DNA of 64,000 nt, taken from the NCBI GenBank assembly GCA_016712375.1, contig JADJRE010000021.1, positions 1 to 64,000 on the forward strand. Reading direction: 5' to 3'. Shown here one piece after another: positions 45,616 through 56,636 of this stretch. The number at the start of each line of letters is the position of its first letter. The first letter of the stretch is position 1. This DNA is from Rhodospirillales bacterium (lineage in GTDB: Bacteria; Pseudomonadota; Alphaproteobacteria; Rhodospirillales; Defluviicoccaceae). Position numbers and translations under genes: made by a program. Under the pieces are notes generated by a model. That model searched no databases, was not told where the DNA came from, and saw only the letters and a program-made list of their open reading frames with translations.

Positions 45616-48600
45616 TGGAGGTCCTCGCCGCCGACACCATCGACCCGGACGAGCCGCAACGCGGCGCCAGCGATCCGCGCGCCTCGGTCTGGGTCGCCGC
45701 ATCGGCCGGAACCGGCAAGACCAAGGTGCTGAGCGACAGGGTGCTGCGGCTGATGCTGAACGGCACCGAGCCGCGCCGCATTCTCTGCCTGACCTACACC
45801 AAGGCGGCGGCGGCGGAAATGGCGAACCGCCTGGCGGACCGGCTGGGAACCTGGGCCGTTGACGATGACCAGAGGCTTGAGGAGGCGCTGAGCAAACTGC
45901 TCGGCCGCCGGCCGACCGAGGAGCAACGGCGTCGCGCGCGGGGGCTGTTCGCCCGCGTGCTGGATACGCCGGGAGGGCTTGGCATCCGGACGATTCACGC
46001 CTTCTGCCAGTCGCTGCTGGGACGTTTTCCGCTGGAGGCGGATGTTGCTCCCCACGCTCGGCCGATGGACGAACGCGACGCCATCGGGTTGCGTCGCCGC
46101 GCGCTGTATCGGCTGCTGGAGGACGCTCGCCAAGCGGACGGTCCGCTGGCGGCTGCCCTGAGCGGTGTGACCCGTCACCTGGGCGAGTTCCGGTTCAATG
46201 AAATTCTGGGCGAGGTCACCGGTCAGCCCGGCCGCTTTACCGCGATGATCGAAGCGCACGGCTCGCCGGCCGCGGCGGCCGATGCTGCGCGGGACCTTCT
46301 CGGTCTTGCCTCGGGCGAGACGCCGGCCGATGTCATTGGTGCCGCATGCGCCGACGGCGGCTGCGACCAGGCCTCTCTGCGCCGGGCAGCGGGTGCGTTG
46401 GCCGTCGGCACGCAAACGGAGCGCGCTCGCGCGAGGAAGATGGCTGATTGGCTGGAAGCCGGAGCGGAAACCCGCGCCGAAACCTTCGACCGCTGGGCCG
46501 GTGTTTTCCTCACCGACCCCAAGAAGCAGCCGCAGGTCCGTGCCGACAAGTCGCTGGCGACCACTGCCACCGAGAAAGCCGCCCCGGCACCCTTGCGGCG
46601 ATGCGCACAGAAGCAGAGCGGCTGCTGTGCGTGCTGCCGCGACGTCGTGCGGCAATCACGGCCGAAGCGACCGGAGCCTTGCTGGTTGTCGGTGCCGCCT
46701 TGCTGCATCGCTACGGGCAACTGAAGCAGAACCGCTCCTGCTCGATTATGAGGACCTCATCGAGGGTGCGCTGCGGCTGCTGGAAGGCTCCGGCGCCGAC
46801 TGGGTGCTGTACAAGCTAGATGGCGGCCTCGACCACCTGCTGGTCGACGAGGCGCAGGACACCTCACCCTCGCAATGGCGCATTCTGCACGCGCTTACTG
46901 CCGAGTGCTTCGCCGGCGAAGGCGCCCGCCAGCCGCCGCGCACCGTGTTCGCCGTTGGCGACGTCAAGCAGTCGATCTTCAGCTTCCAGGGAGCGGAGCC
47001 GGCGGCATTCCTGGAGAGCCGCGAGCGCTACCGGCAGGCGGTGACAGGCGCCGGGCGGGATTGGCGGCCGATCGAGATGAAGACCTCGTTCCGCTCCACC
47101 CGCGCCGTGCTGCAAGCCGTCGACGCGCCCTTCGCCACGCCATCGATGACGCAGGCAATCGCGTTGGAGCAGGTGGAAATCGTTCACCAGGCGTGGCGGA
47201 AGCTGGACGGTGGCAGCGTCGAGCTCTGGCCGCCGCTGGCGGCGCGGCAACCGGCGAAGCCCCGCGCCTGGGATCCGCCGATCGAGCGGGTCGAGGCAGA
47301 TTCGCCGCAGACCCGATTGGCGCGGCTGATTGCGCTCCGCATCGCCCGGATGCTGGAAAGCCACGAGATGCTGGCGGCGCAAGGCCGGCCGATTCGCGCT
47401 GGCGACATCATGGTGCTGGTGCGCCGGCGCACGCCGTTCATGCAGGCGTTGATCCGCGCGCTGAAGGAACGGCGGGTACCTGTCGCCGGCCTTGACCGGA
47501 TGCTGCTCACCGAGCAACTCGCGGTGATGGACCTGCTGGCCCTCGCCCGGTTTGTGCTGCTGCCGGAGGACAACCTGACGCTGGCCACCGTGCTGAAGGG
47601 GCCGATGCTGGGCTTCGACGACGACGCGCTGTTCGCTCTCGCCCACAGCCGGACCGGCACGCTGTGGACAGCGCTGCGCCGCGCGGCCGAAACCGGCTGC
47701 CCTCGCGCCACGGCGGCCCGCGACTTCCTCGCCAGCCTGCTGGCGGAAGCCGATCGGCTGGCGCCGTTCGAGTTCCTGATGCGGGCGCTGGGCCCGCTGG
47801 CGGCGGTCGACGGTACAGCCACGCTCGCCGATAGCGGCCGACGGCGGCTGCTGGCGCGGCTTGGCCGTGACGCCGACGACCCGATCGCCGAGTTGCTGGA
47901 GTCGGCGCTGGCATTCGAACGGGCGCATCCACCGTCACTGCAGGGCTTTCTCGGCTGGCTGGAACGCGCCGACGTCGAGATCAAGCGCGATCCGGAAACC
48001 AGTGCTGCCGATGCCGTGAGGGTGATGACGGTACATGGCGCCAAGGGTCTGCAAGCCCCGATCGTGTTCCTGCCGGACAGTTGCCAGACGCCGCAGGAGC
48101 GGTTCCCGCTGCTCTGGCCGACCGACGACGAGCAGCGCGAGGTGCTGCTGTGGCCGCCACGCGCCGAGTTCCGCGAGGGGATCGCTGAAGCCGAGCGCCT
48201 GCGCGCCTGTGAGCGCCAGCATCAGGAGCACATGCGGCTGCTGTACGTGGCAATGACGCGCGCGGCCGACCGCCTGATCGTCTGTGGCTGGCTGACGAAG
48301 AAGCAGGAGGAACCGGAGGCGAAGAGCTGGTACCGGCTGATCGAGGCAGGTCTGCGCCGGGAGACAGCGGCGGGTGAACTGATCGAGGAAGTCGATTCGT
48401 TCCTCGCCGGCCATCCAGCCCTGACCGACTCCTCGACGGTGGTTCGCCTGACTTGCCCGCAGCAGAGGGCGCCGCGGCGCCGCGATGAACCGTTAGCAGC
48501 GCCCCCCATCGCGCCGCTGCCGGACTGGGCGCTGCGACCGGCACCGGAGGAGCCGGCGGCGCCGCGGCCGCTGCGCCCGTCGCACGCCGACGAGGACACG

Positions 48601-49128
48601 CAGCCGCCGGTGGTCTCGCCGCTGGCGGCGGAGCAGCGCTTCCGCCGCGGCCGGTTGATCCACCGTCTCCTGCAGGAACTGCCGGAACTGCCTGCCGATA
48701 CACGCGACGCAGCGGCGCGGCGCTGGCTCGCGCGGCCGACGCATCGCCTGACGCCGGCGGAGCAGTCGGAGATTGCCGAGGAAGTGGGGGCGGTGCTGGC
48801 CGATCCGCTGCTGGCGCCGCTGTTTGGCACCGGCAGCCGCGCCGAGGTGCCGCTGTCCGGGGTCATCGGCGGCCGGCTGATCGCCGGCCAGCTCGACCGA
48901 ATGGTGCTGGACGCCGATACCGTTACCGTCCTCGACCTGAAATCGGACCGGCCGCCGCCGAGCTCGGCTGCTGCCGTGCACCCAGTCTATCTGCGGCAAA
49001 TGGCGGCCTACCGGTCGCTGCTGCGGGCAATCTATCCCGACCGCGCGGTGCGCTGCGTGCTGTTGTGGACGCAGACGGCCTCGGCGATGCCGCTCGAGGA
49101 TCCGGTCCTCGATCGCTGGGCGCCCTGA
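45615..49128 (+). CDS. addA: Double-strand break repair helicase AddA (two frameshifts)
   Basis: UvrD-like helicase-nuclease of about 1,170 residues. Motif I VAASAGTGKTKVLSDR, motif Ia ILCLTYTKAAAAEMANRL, DEXX-type LLVDEAQDTSPSQW, motif III AVGDVKQSIFSFQGAEP, motif V/VI VMTVHGAKGLQAPIVFLP and LLYVAMTRAADRL. The C-terminal nuclease shows GQLDRMVLDADTVTVLDLKS (Asp-x-Lys). Frame breaks fall near 46580 (CCCC) and 46730. ATG 45615 overlaps the addB TGA by one base. The two breaks are in a poorly conserved linker, but the reading of both flanks is continuous after correction. Confidence 0.9.
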
Positions 49129-49272
49129 GCTCGGCCCGTGGCACGGTCCCGCTTCGCCTGTTGCCGCAGGGCCTTCGTCGGGAGCCCTGCTTGACCCTGT
49201 GCGGTCGCCCCCATACATTCGCCGCACGCCGCGCTTCATCCCGATCTGCGCCGACGCTACTCAGGTCAGTCC

Positions 49273-49590
49273 ATGCCCAAGAACATCACCGACGACTCTT
49301 TCGCCACCGACGTCCTGAAGGCGGAAAAGCCGGTGCTGGTCGACTTCTGGGCGGAGTGGTGCGGCCCGTGCAAGCAGATCGCCCCCGCCCTGGAGGCCCT
49401 CGACACCGAACTCGGCGCCCGGGTGACCGTCGCCAAGTTGAACATCGACGAAAATCCGATGACGCCGTCCAAGTATGGAGTGCGTGGCATCCCGACGCTG
49501 ATGCTGTTCAAGGACGGCCAGGTCGCGGCGACGCGGATCGGCGCGATGGCGCGGGGCAAGCTGTTCGAGTGGGTCGAGTCGGTCCTCTAG
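49273..49590 (+). CDS. trxA: Thioredoxin
   Basis: 105-residue thioredoxin with DFWAEWCGPCKQIAP (redox Cys30 and Cys33) and the cis-proline in GIPTLMLFKDGQ. It reduces disulfides in cytosolic proteins. The gap from addA is 144 bases. Its stop TAG shares the palindrome CTAG with the stop of the convergent MFS gene, so there is no room for a terminator between them. Confidence 0.96.
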   Translation: MPKNITDDSFATDVLKAEKPVLVDFWAEWCGPCKQIAPALEALDTELGARVTVAKLNIDENPMTPSKYGVRGIPTLMLFKDGQVAATRIGAMARGKLFEWVESVL

Positions 49591-50802
49591 CGCCGCGCTT
49601 CGCAGGACTGCCCGTCCGGCCGCAGAGCAAACGAGGCAACGCCCGCCACCGCCGCGAAGCTGGCGCCGGCCATGAACGTGGCGGGAGCGCCGAGAGTATC
49701 CCACAGCAGGCCGGCCACAATACTGGCGGCGAGCAGGGCCCCGCCCGTCACCAGATTGAACAGGCCAAAGGCGGAGCCGCGCAATGATTCGGGCGCTGCA
49801 TCCGCCACCAGCTTGGCGAAAAGGCCCTGCGTGAGCGCCATGTGCAGCCCCCACGCTGCGATGCCGGCGAACGCCGCGGCAAGGCCCGTCCCGTTGGCCA
49901 GCATCAGGTCGGCAGCAACCAGGACGGCCGCGCCCCAGCGCAGCAGCCGGCGCGGATCGCCGTGGTCCGCGTACGCCCCGGCCGGATATGCCGCGACCAT
50001 ATAGACGGCATTCATCGCCACCAGCACCAGCGGCGCCAGCGCCGGCGCCAGGCCCTGCTGGTGCGCACGAAGCACCAGGAATGCTTCAGAGAAACGCGCC
50101 AAGGTGAAGACGACACCAACGCCAGCGACGCGCCAAAATGCCTGATCCAGCCCACGCAGATCGGTCAGGCGGATCGGCGGGGCAGGTCCGCCAACTTCCT
50201 TCTCGCCCTCCCGGCGACGCGGTACATCTTCGACTCCGACGACAACGCAAGCCACCGAAAGCAGCCCCGGCACGACCGCGATCCAGAACACCAGCCGAAA
50301 GTTGTCATCGAAAGCGGCCATTGCGGCGACCGCCAGCAGCGGTCCCGCGAAGGCCCCCGCGGTGTCCATTGCCTGGCGCAGACCGAAGGCGCGACCGCGG
50401 ATTGTGGATGGCGTGACGTCGGCGATCAGCGCATCACGCGGGGCGCCGCGCAATCCCTTGCCGATCCGATCCGCGAAGCGGGCGAAGAAGACGAGCGCTG
50501 GTGCCGTCGCCAGCGCGAACAGTGGCTTGGCGACGGCTCCGAGGCCATAGCCAATCCAAGATCAATGGCTTGCGTCGGTTAAACCGATCAGATATCCAGC
50601 CCGAGAACACCTTTGCGAAGGCCGCCGTCGCCTCGGCCGCGCCGTCGATCAGACCGACGACGGCGGCGCTTGCACCCAAGGTCGTCGTCAGGAACAGTGG
50701 CAGCAGGGCGTGAATCGTCTCCGAGGAGACGTCCATGAAGAAACTTACCAGCCCCAGCGCCCAAACCGTCCGCGGGATCGACATCCGATCATTGGCCTGC
50801 AC
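49587..50802 (-). CDS. MFS transporter (frameshift near 50560)
   Basis: Major facilitator of about 404 residues. The N-terminal half carries VWALGLVSFFMDVSSETIHA and the A-like loop FSGWISDRFNRRKPLI. One extra G near 50560 hides continuation into LIGYGLGAVAKPLFALATAP; the remaining helices are in the second frame and include GVVFTLARFSEAFLVLRAHQ. The DRIGKGLRGAPRDALIADVT stretch is shared with a group of uncharacterised bacterial MFS carriers. Substrate unknown. It converges on trxA. Confidence 0.85.
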
Positions 50803-50839
50803 CTGAGTCTCCTCCTTGCTGCGGCGGAACGCCGCGGAC

Positions 50840-51094
50840 TCAGGTGATCGCTGTCTCGACGTCGGACTCAGTCAAAGCGCGCGCGACCAGAAGAGAATCC
50901 GGCCCTGGCCGCGAGGCAATGCCCAGCCCGGCGCTGCGGCCGTGGCACTCCAGGCCTTCCGGCGTCTTGCGAACGAAGCCCGCCGATACCACCGGCATCG
51001 GCGCGAACAGTTCAGCCACCCATCGGTGCATGAAGCTCCGCGGAAACAGGATTGCCGCCTCGCCGCTCGGTCCCCGCAAGACGATGTACTTCAT
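50840..51094 (-). CDS. Small conserved-looking hypothetical protein
   Basis: 84 residues from ATG 51094 (MKYIVLRGPSGEAAILFPRS). The protein looks like a mixed alpha/beta fold, with segments FMHRWVAELFAPMPVVSAGF and ECHGRSAGLGIASRPGPDSL. I do not recognise a family. It starts just after the flavin reductase stop on the same strand and may be in the same unit. Confidence 0.5.
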   Translation of the reverse strand: MKYIVLRGPSGEAAILFPRSFMHRWVAELFAPMPVVSAGFVRKTPEGLECHGRSAGLGIASRPGPDSLLVARALTESDVETAIT

Positions 51095-51101
51095 CGCCGT
51101 T

Positions 51102-51588
51102 TCAGGTCGCCGCAGCGATCTGGCGATAGGCGGCACGGAAGCGGAGCAGGGGTCCGGCGTCGCTTCCCGGCACCACTCGTTCGACCAGACCCACGACGAT
51201 GTAATGATCGCCCTCGTCGTGCAAGCGGGTGCGCCGGCATTCCAGGGTCACCAGAGCGCCGTCCAGGCGGAAGCAGCCGTTGCCGCCGATGCTGCCCGCC
51301 ACGCCCGCGCACTTGTCGGGGGCCTGGGAGGCGAACAGCTCGGAAAGCCCCCTCCTGCGACTCGCTCAGCACGTTCACCGAGAAGTGCGGGGCCACCAGC
51401 CATGCCTCGAGATTTGAGCTCCGCTTGCCGATACAGAACAGCACCATCGGTGGAGCCAGCGACAGCGAAGCAAAGGCGCTGATGGTGACGCCGGCGGGCC
51501 GGCCGTCCGCCCCGACTGTCGTTACCACGCAAACTCCCGAAGCGAAGCGGCCGAGCGCCTCGCGGAAGTCAACGGCGTCGACGCTCAC
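51102..51588 (-). CDS. Flavin reductase-like protein (frameshift near 51345)
   Basis: About 162-residue flavin-binding split-barrel protein. Family motifs are DFREALGRFASGVCVVTTVG, PAGVTISAFASLSLAPPMVL, FSVNVLSESQEG, then, after removing a G from the GGGGG run, LSELFASQAPDKCAGVAGSI and HYIVVGLVERV. GTG 51588 is the most family-like start. The enzyme reduces FMN with NAD(P)H, often for a two-component monooxygenase. None is encoded nearby. Confidence 0.8.
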
Positions 51589-51782
51589 CGCGGCACGCTG
51601 CGGTGCGGCGCTGCAAACGAGGCGGCGCGAATTAACAGGTGCATAACTACTGTCTGCTAGCGTCAGGAGCATTCGACCGGAAGCGGCCGAACAGCGTGGT
51701 CCGGTGACGAGCGCCGCCGAACCTAGCGGTCCGTAGGTAAGGGCGTGGCTCACCATCCGTCAAGCAGGAACGACACCGGCCG

Positions 51783-52643
51783 ATGCTGTTCATAGTCGGA
51801 TTGGTCATCGTCTTCGGCAGTGTCATCGGCGGCTATCTGGCTGGGGGCGGCCACTTGGGCGTCCTGTTCCAGCCGTTCGAACTGGTCATCATCCTGGGTG
51901 CGGCTTTGGGCTCGTTCGTCATCGCCAACCCAATGCCGATCGTGATCGGCACGGCAAAGTCGATTGGAGCACTGCTCAAGGGCTCGTCTTTGAAGAAGCA
52001 AAGTTACATCGAACTGCTGTCGATGCTGTTCGCCGTCTTCAAGCTGGCAAAGATGAAGGGCGACCTGGCGCTGGAAAGTCATATCGACAACCCTGATGAG
52101 AGCACGCTTTTCAGCGCCTACCCCGGTTTCGTCAAGAACCACCACGCCGTCGAATTCGTCTGCGACAACTTGCGCATCTTCACTCTCGGCGGTGGCAATC
52201 CACACGAGCTGGAAGCCATCATGGACGCCGAGGTGGAGGCGATGCACGCCGAACAGCACGCCATCACTGCCGCGATAACGACGATCAGCGATGCTCTGCC
52301 CGCACTCGGCATTGTCGCCGCTGTCTTGGGCGTCATCCACACCATGGGCTCGATTGCCGAGCCGCCGGAGGTGCTGGGGCATCTGATCGGTGCGGCGCTG
52401 GTCGGCACGTTCAGCGGTATCTTGTTTGCCTACGGCATGATCGGACCGATGGCGAAATCGCTGGAGAACACCTTTAGCGCCGAAGGTGCGTATCTCAACT
52501 GCATCAAGACCGGCCTGATCGCCCATCTGCAGGGCTACGCTCCACAAGTGTCCATCGAATTCGCGCGCAAGACGCTGCACGGCAAGTTGAAGCCAAGCTT
52601 CCAAGAAATCGACGAGGCGCTGCAGGCAGTGCAGCTGCCGTGA
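51783..52643 (+). CDS. motA: Flagellar motor stator protein MotA
   Basis: 286-residue proton-channel subunit. The four helices include MLFIVGLVIVFGSVIGGYLA, FELVIILGAALGSFVIANP, GIVAAVLGVIHTMGSIAEPP and HLIGAALVGTFSGILFAYGM. The charged cytoplasmic loop spans about residues 50-165. It is the first gene of a motA-motB pair, 11 bases apart. No other flagellar gene appears in the window, so the motor genes are separate from the structural cluster. Confidence 0.95.
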   Translation: MLFIVGLVIVFGSVIGGYLAGGGHLGVLFQPFELVIILGAALGSFVIANPMPIVIGTAKSIGALLKGSSLKKQSYIELLSMLFAVFKLAKMKGDLALESHIDNPDESTLFSAYPGFVKNHHAVEFVCDNLRIFTLGGGNPHELEAIMDAEVEAMHAEQHAITAAITTISDALPALGIVAAVLGVIHTMGSIAEPPEVLGHLIGAALVGTFSGILFAYGMIGPMAKSLENTFSAEGAYLNCIKTGLIAHLQGYAPQVSIEFARKTLHGKLKPSFQEIDEALQAVQLP

Positions 52644-52653
52644 GGACTACAGG

Positions 52654-53586
52654 ATGTCGCAGAAGCGTGCCGGTACGATCGTCGTCAGGCGGGCAAGAAA
52701 ACCCGCGCACGGCCACCACGGCGGCGCCTGGAAGGTTGCTTACGCCGATTTTGTAACGGCGATGATGGCGTTCTTCCTGCTGCTCTGGCTGCTCAATGCT
52801 GCAACCAAGGAGCAGCTCAGGGGCATCTCCGACTACTTTGCGCCGATCACCAGCAAGGCGTCGACGAGTGGCGGCGGCGGTCTGCTGGCCGGCAGGACGA
52901 TGGCGAAGAACGGCGTCTTTCAGGACGAGACACCGCGGTCGGAGGCCGATCCGGAAGCTGCCGAGCCGTACCATGACGGTTCGATCGGCGGCGACGAGGA
53001 TGCGACTCCGCACGACATTTCGGAAAAGGAGCTGGAGGAGTTCCTGCGCCAGCGGGACGAACAGCAGTTCCGCGCGGCGGAAAAGCAAATTCGCGAGGCG
53101 GTCGCGGCCAGCCCCGACCTGGCTGGTCTCGCCAAGAGCCTGGTCATCGACGACACAGCCGAAGGGCTGCGCATCCAGATCATCGATCAGGAGGGGTTGC
53201 CGATGTTCCCGCGCGGCGATGCCGCGATGTATGCGCATACCCACCGTGTGCTGGAACTGGTCGCTCAGGTCGTCCATAAGATGCCGCAGGACATCGACAT
53301 CACCGGCCATACCGACGCCACCCGCTACCAGGGCCGCGGCGATTATTCCAACTGGGAACTGTCGGCGGACCGGGCGAATGCCGCCCGGCGCGCCCTGGTG
53401 CAGTTCGGCGTTCCGGAAGCCCGCATTTCCCGCGTGGTCGGCAAGGCGGCGATCGAGCCGCTCATCAGGAGTGATCCGGAAGCGCCGGGCAATCGAAGAC
53501 TTTCGGTGGTCCTGTTGCGCGGTACCGGGGCTCGACCGACCATCTCATCGACAGCCGACAAAGCAGGTTCAACTTTGGTACCCTAA
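52654..53586 (+). CDS. motB: Flagellar motor stator protein MotB
   Basis: 310-residue stator anchor with one transmembrane helix, YADFVTAMMAFFLLLWLLNA; the essential proton-binding Asp32 is in VAYADFVTAMM. A Ser/Gly linker precedes an OmpA-like peptidoglycan-binding domain containing DIDITGHTDATRYQ, NWELSADRANAARRAL and GNRRLSVVLL. It pairs with MotA in the membrane. Confidence 0.95.
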   Translation: MSQKRAGTIVVRRARKPAHGHHGGAWKVAYADFVTAMMAFFLLLWLLNAATKEQLRGISDYFAPITSKASTSGGGGLLAGRTMAKNGVFQDETPRSEADPEAAEPYHDGSIGGDEDATPHDISEKELEEFLRQRDEQQFRAAEKQIREAVAASPDLAGLAKSLVIDDTAEGLRIQIIDQEGLPMFPRGDAAMYAHTHRVLELVAQVVHKMPQDIDITGHTDATRYQGRGDYSNWELSADRANAARRALVQFGVPEARISRVVGKAAIEPLIRSDPEAPGNRRLSVVLLRGTGARPTISSTADKAGSTLVP

Positions 53587-53664
53587 ACTTTCGCGAGCGT
53601 TCTAAATCCGGCAATTTAGTGCTATTGTGCCGCAATCGCTACGAAGAGGATATGATCCGCTTCC

Positions 53665-54444
53665 ATGAAATACCGGCTGATGCCGAGCGCCCGCTTTTTC
53701 TTTGTGACCGCCCCTTTGCCCTGCCCCTATCTGCCTGGCCGGTTCGAGCGGAGGCTAGTCACAGAGTTGGCCGGCCGCGAAACCACCGCCTTCCACGACA
53801 CCCTGTCGCGCGCGGGATTCCGCCGCAGCCACGGTATCGCCTATGTTCCAGTCTGCCGCGACTGCAACGCCTGTGCCGCGGTGCGGGTGTTGACACAAAC
53901 CTTCGAGCCGAACCGCACGCAGCGCCGGATCTGGAAGCGCAATTCATCCCTGCTGGTCAGTGAATGCCCGGCGCGCGCCACGCAGGAGCAGTACTCGCTG
54001 TTCCGGGCCTATCAGCAGGCGCGCCACGGCGGCGGCGAGATGGCGCGGATGGACTTCTGCGACTATCAGACCCTGGTCGAGGATACGCCCGTCGAGACGA
54101 TGATCGTTGAGGTGCGCCGGCGTGATGGAAGGCTGATTGCGGCCTGCCTCACGGATCGAATGGCCGACGGCTTTTCCGCCGTTTACAGCTTCTTCGACAC
54201 CACGCGCCAGCAGGACAGCCTCGGCACCTTCATGATCATGTGGCTGATCGAGGGGGCGCGCAGCCAGGAGCTGCCCTACGTCTATCTCGGCTTCTGGGTC
54301 GCTGAATGCGCGAAGATGACCTACAAGGCCTGGTTCCGGCCGCTGGAAGCTTACTCCGCCGAGGGGTGGACGCTTGTCGATCCGGCTAATCCCGGCGTGC
54401 CAGGCCCGGGGGATCCGAAGGCGACTGAAACGGGGCACCGATAA
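53665..54444 (+). CDS. bpt: Aminoacyl-tRNA:protein transferase, Bpt type
   Basis: 259-residue N-end rule transferase (leucyltransferase to Asp/Glu N-termini). The N-terminal cysteine cluster includes LPCPYLPGRFERRLVTELAG and VPVCRDCNACAAVRV. The GNAT-like C-terminal part contains AVYSFFDTTRQQDSLGTFMI and VYLGFWVAECAKMTYKAWFR. It marks proteins for ClpAP degradation. It begins 79 bases after motB and is unlikely to be functionally linked to it. Confidence 0.9.
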   Translation: MKYRLMPSARFFFVTAPLPCPYLPGRFERRLVTELAGRETTAFHDTLSRAGFRRSHGIAYVPVCRDCNACAAVRVLTQTFEPNRTQRRIWKRNSSLLVSECPARATQEQYSLFRAYQQARHGGGEMARMDFCDYQTLVEDTPVETMIVEVRRRDGRLIAACLTDRMADGFSAVYSFFDTTRQQDSLGTFMIMWLIEGARSQELPYVYLGFWVAECAKMTYKAWFRPLEAYSAEGWTLVDPANPGVPGPGDPKATETGHR

Positions 54445-54600
54445 AGCCGAGAGTTTTTGTCCCCGGTTCGCCTGTCCGTTGCGTGGTGCATCGGCTTCCG
54501 CTAGACGAGACGCAGCAGCCTGCTGCCGTCCGCTACCGTCGCCCGCTCCGGGTTTCTTTCGGTTCGCGGGGCAGCGGGCAGGACGGGGAGCACGCCAACA

Positions 54601-55713
54601 ATGCAACGCCGAGTCTTCTTGAAGGGTGCGGCCGCCGCCGGCGCCGCCAGCACCGCTGCGGCTGGACTAGCCGCGCCGGCAATCGCCCAAGGCCGCCTGG
54701 AATGGCGGATGGTCACGACCTGGCCGAAGAATTTCCCAGGCCTGGGTACGGGAGCCGAGCTGCTGGCGCAGTACATCACCCGCGCGTCGGAAGGCCGGCT
54801 GACGATCAAGGTGTTCGGCGGCGGCGAGCTGGTTCCGCCATTCGAAGCGCTCGACGCGGTATCCAGCGGCACGGTCGAGATGGGGCACGGCTCGCCGTAC
54901 TACTGGAAAGGTAAGATCCCGGCGGTGCAGTTCCTCACCACCTTTCCGTTCGGCCTGCTGCCGGGCGAGCAAAACGCGTGGTACCAGTTCGGCGACGGTC
55001 AGAAGCTGGCCGACGACATTTACAAGCAGATGGGCTGCAAGTTTTTCCCGTCAGGCAACAGCGGCACGCAAATGGGCGGCTGGTTCAACAAGGAAATCAA
55101 CACCCTGGAGGACTTCAAGGGCCTCAAGATGCGCATCCCCGGCCTCGGCGGCGAGGTGATCCGGGCGGCAGGCGGCAACGTCGTCAACCTGCCGGGGGCG
55201 GAAATCCCGACCGCGCTGCAGTCGGGCGCGATCGACGCGGTGGAATGGGTCGGACCCTACAACGATCTCGCCTTCGGCCTCTACAAGAGCGCCAAGTACT
55301 ACTACTGGCCAGGCTGGCACGAGCCCGGCTCGACGCTCGACAACTTCATCAATCTCGCCGCCTGGGAGAAGCTGCCGGCGGATCTGAAAGCGATCGTCGA
55401 GCAGGCAAACACGGCGGTGAACCAGGTCGTGCTCAGCGAGTTCAATGCGCGCAACGGCTCGTCGCTGCAAATCCTGCTGAAGGATCACAACGTCCAGCTC
55501 AGGCGTTTTCCTGATGGTGTCCTGCAGGGTCTCGGTAAGCTTTCGGGCGAGGTGCTGAATGATCTGGCCGGCAAGGATCCGCTCAGCCGGACGCTGATGA
55601 ACAGCCTGCTGAAGTTCCGCGTTGAGCAGATGCCGTGGACAGCGCTCGGCGAGAGCGGCTTCGCTCAGGCGCGCGCCCTGCCCTATCCATTCGCCCAGCC
55701 GACCCCCGGCTGA
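54601..55713 (+). CDS. TRAP transporter substrate-binding protein (DctP family)
   Basis: 370-residue periplasmic binding protein with a twin-arginine-type leader (MQRRVFLKGAAAAGAASTAA, cleavage after AIA). The DctP-like fold shows WRMVTTWPKNFPGLGTGAEL, PGEQNAWYQFGDGQKLADDI, FFPSGNSGTQMGGWFNKE and GLKMRIPGLGGEVIRAAGGN with the ligand-anchoring Arg. Relatives bind 2-oxo acids. No DctQ or DctM gene is adjacent, so this is an orphan, or its membrane part is elsewhere. The frame is intact. Confidence 0.9.
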   Translation: MQRRVFLKGAAAAGAASTAAAGLAAPAIAQGRLEWRMVTTWPKNFPGLGTGAELLAQYITRASEGRLTIKVFGGGELVPPFEALDAVSSGTVEMGHGSPYYWKGKIPAVQFLTTFPFGLLPGEQNAWYQFGDGQKLADDIYKQMGCKFFPSGNSGTQMGGWFNKEINTLEDFKGLKMRIPGLGGEVIRAAGGNVVNLPGAEIPTALQSGAIDAVEWVGPYNDLAFGLYKSAKYYYWPGWHEPGSTLDNFINLAAWEKLPADLKAIVEQANTAVNQVVLSEFNARNGSSLQILLKDHNVQLRRFPDGVLQGLGKLSGEVLNDLAGKDPLSRTLMNSLLKFRVEQMPWTALGESGFAQARALPYPFAQPTPG

Positions 55714-55794
55714 GTTCCCGCTCCAGTCTGAATCATCGGAGCGAACCAGGGACAGGAAGTTCAGAAACAAACGACGAGCCGGGAGGATCATGCC

Positions 55795-56610
55795 ATGGCG
55801 GTGCGCATCGAGAAGGACGGAGCGGTGTGGACGGTGGTGCACGACCGGCCCGGAAGCGCGCAACGCGATGGACCCCGACAGCGCGGATGCTTTGACGCAG
55901 GCGTTCCTTGACTTCGATGCCGATGATAGCGCCTCGGTCGCGGTGTTTTACGGCGCCGGCGGCGCCTTTTGTGCCGGCTGGGACCTGAAGTTCGTCAGCA
56001 GCCTCGACCCGAAGCATCCGTTGGGCGAGCTCGACATCCCGCCGGCGAAATGCCGCGGCAACGGCGGCGACATCCCGCGCGGCCCGCTCGGTCCGTCGCG
56101 GCTGGAACTCGACAAGCCGGTGATCGCCGCCATCGCCGGGCCGGCCGTCGCCGGCGGCATGGAGCTGGCGCTGTGGTGCGATTTCCGGGTAATGCAGGAG
56201 GACGCCTACTTCGGCGTCTATTGCCGGCGCTGGGGGGTGCCGCTGATCGACGGCGGCACCGTCCGCCTGCCGCGCATCGTGGGGTTGGGGCGCGCGCTCG
56301 AGATCTTCCTCACCGGCCGCAAGGTGCCGGCTGACGAGTGCCTGCGCCTGGGCCTGTGTGAATACCTGGTGCCGAACGGCACCGTCCGCGACAAGGCGGA
56401 GGAACTCGCCCGCGAGATTGCTCGGTTCCTCAGACCTGCATGCGCGTCGATCGACGCTCCGCCATTCGCAGCCACGGGCTGCCGGTGCGCGACGCACTGA
56501 TACAGGAATGGTACAATGGCCGCGAGGCGCTGACCGGCGACGGCATCCAAGGCGCCGCCCGCTTCCGCGACGGCCTCGGCCGCCACGGCGACTTCGGCAA
56601 GATCGACTAA
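55795..56610 (+). CDS. Enoyl-CoA hydratase/isomerase family protein (two frameshifts)
   Basis: Crotonase-fold protein of about 271 residues. Motifs: oxyanion-hole AFCAGWDLKFVS and KPVIAAIAGPAVAGGMELAL, and GVYCRRWGVPLIDGGTVRLP. The first shift (extra G near 55855) separates the ATG 55795 start from PEARNAMDPDSADAL; the second (missing C near 56435) links REIARFPQTCMRVDRRSAI to the C-terminus that ends GDFGKID at 56610. Both are single-base changes in GG or CC. It hydrates a CoA thioester; substrate not known. Confidence 0.85.
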
Positions 56611-56636
56611 CGCCGCGACATCAAAGGAGGTTTGCC

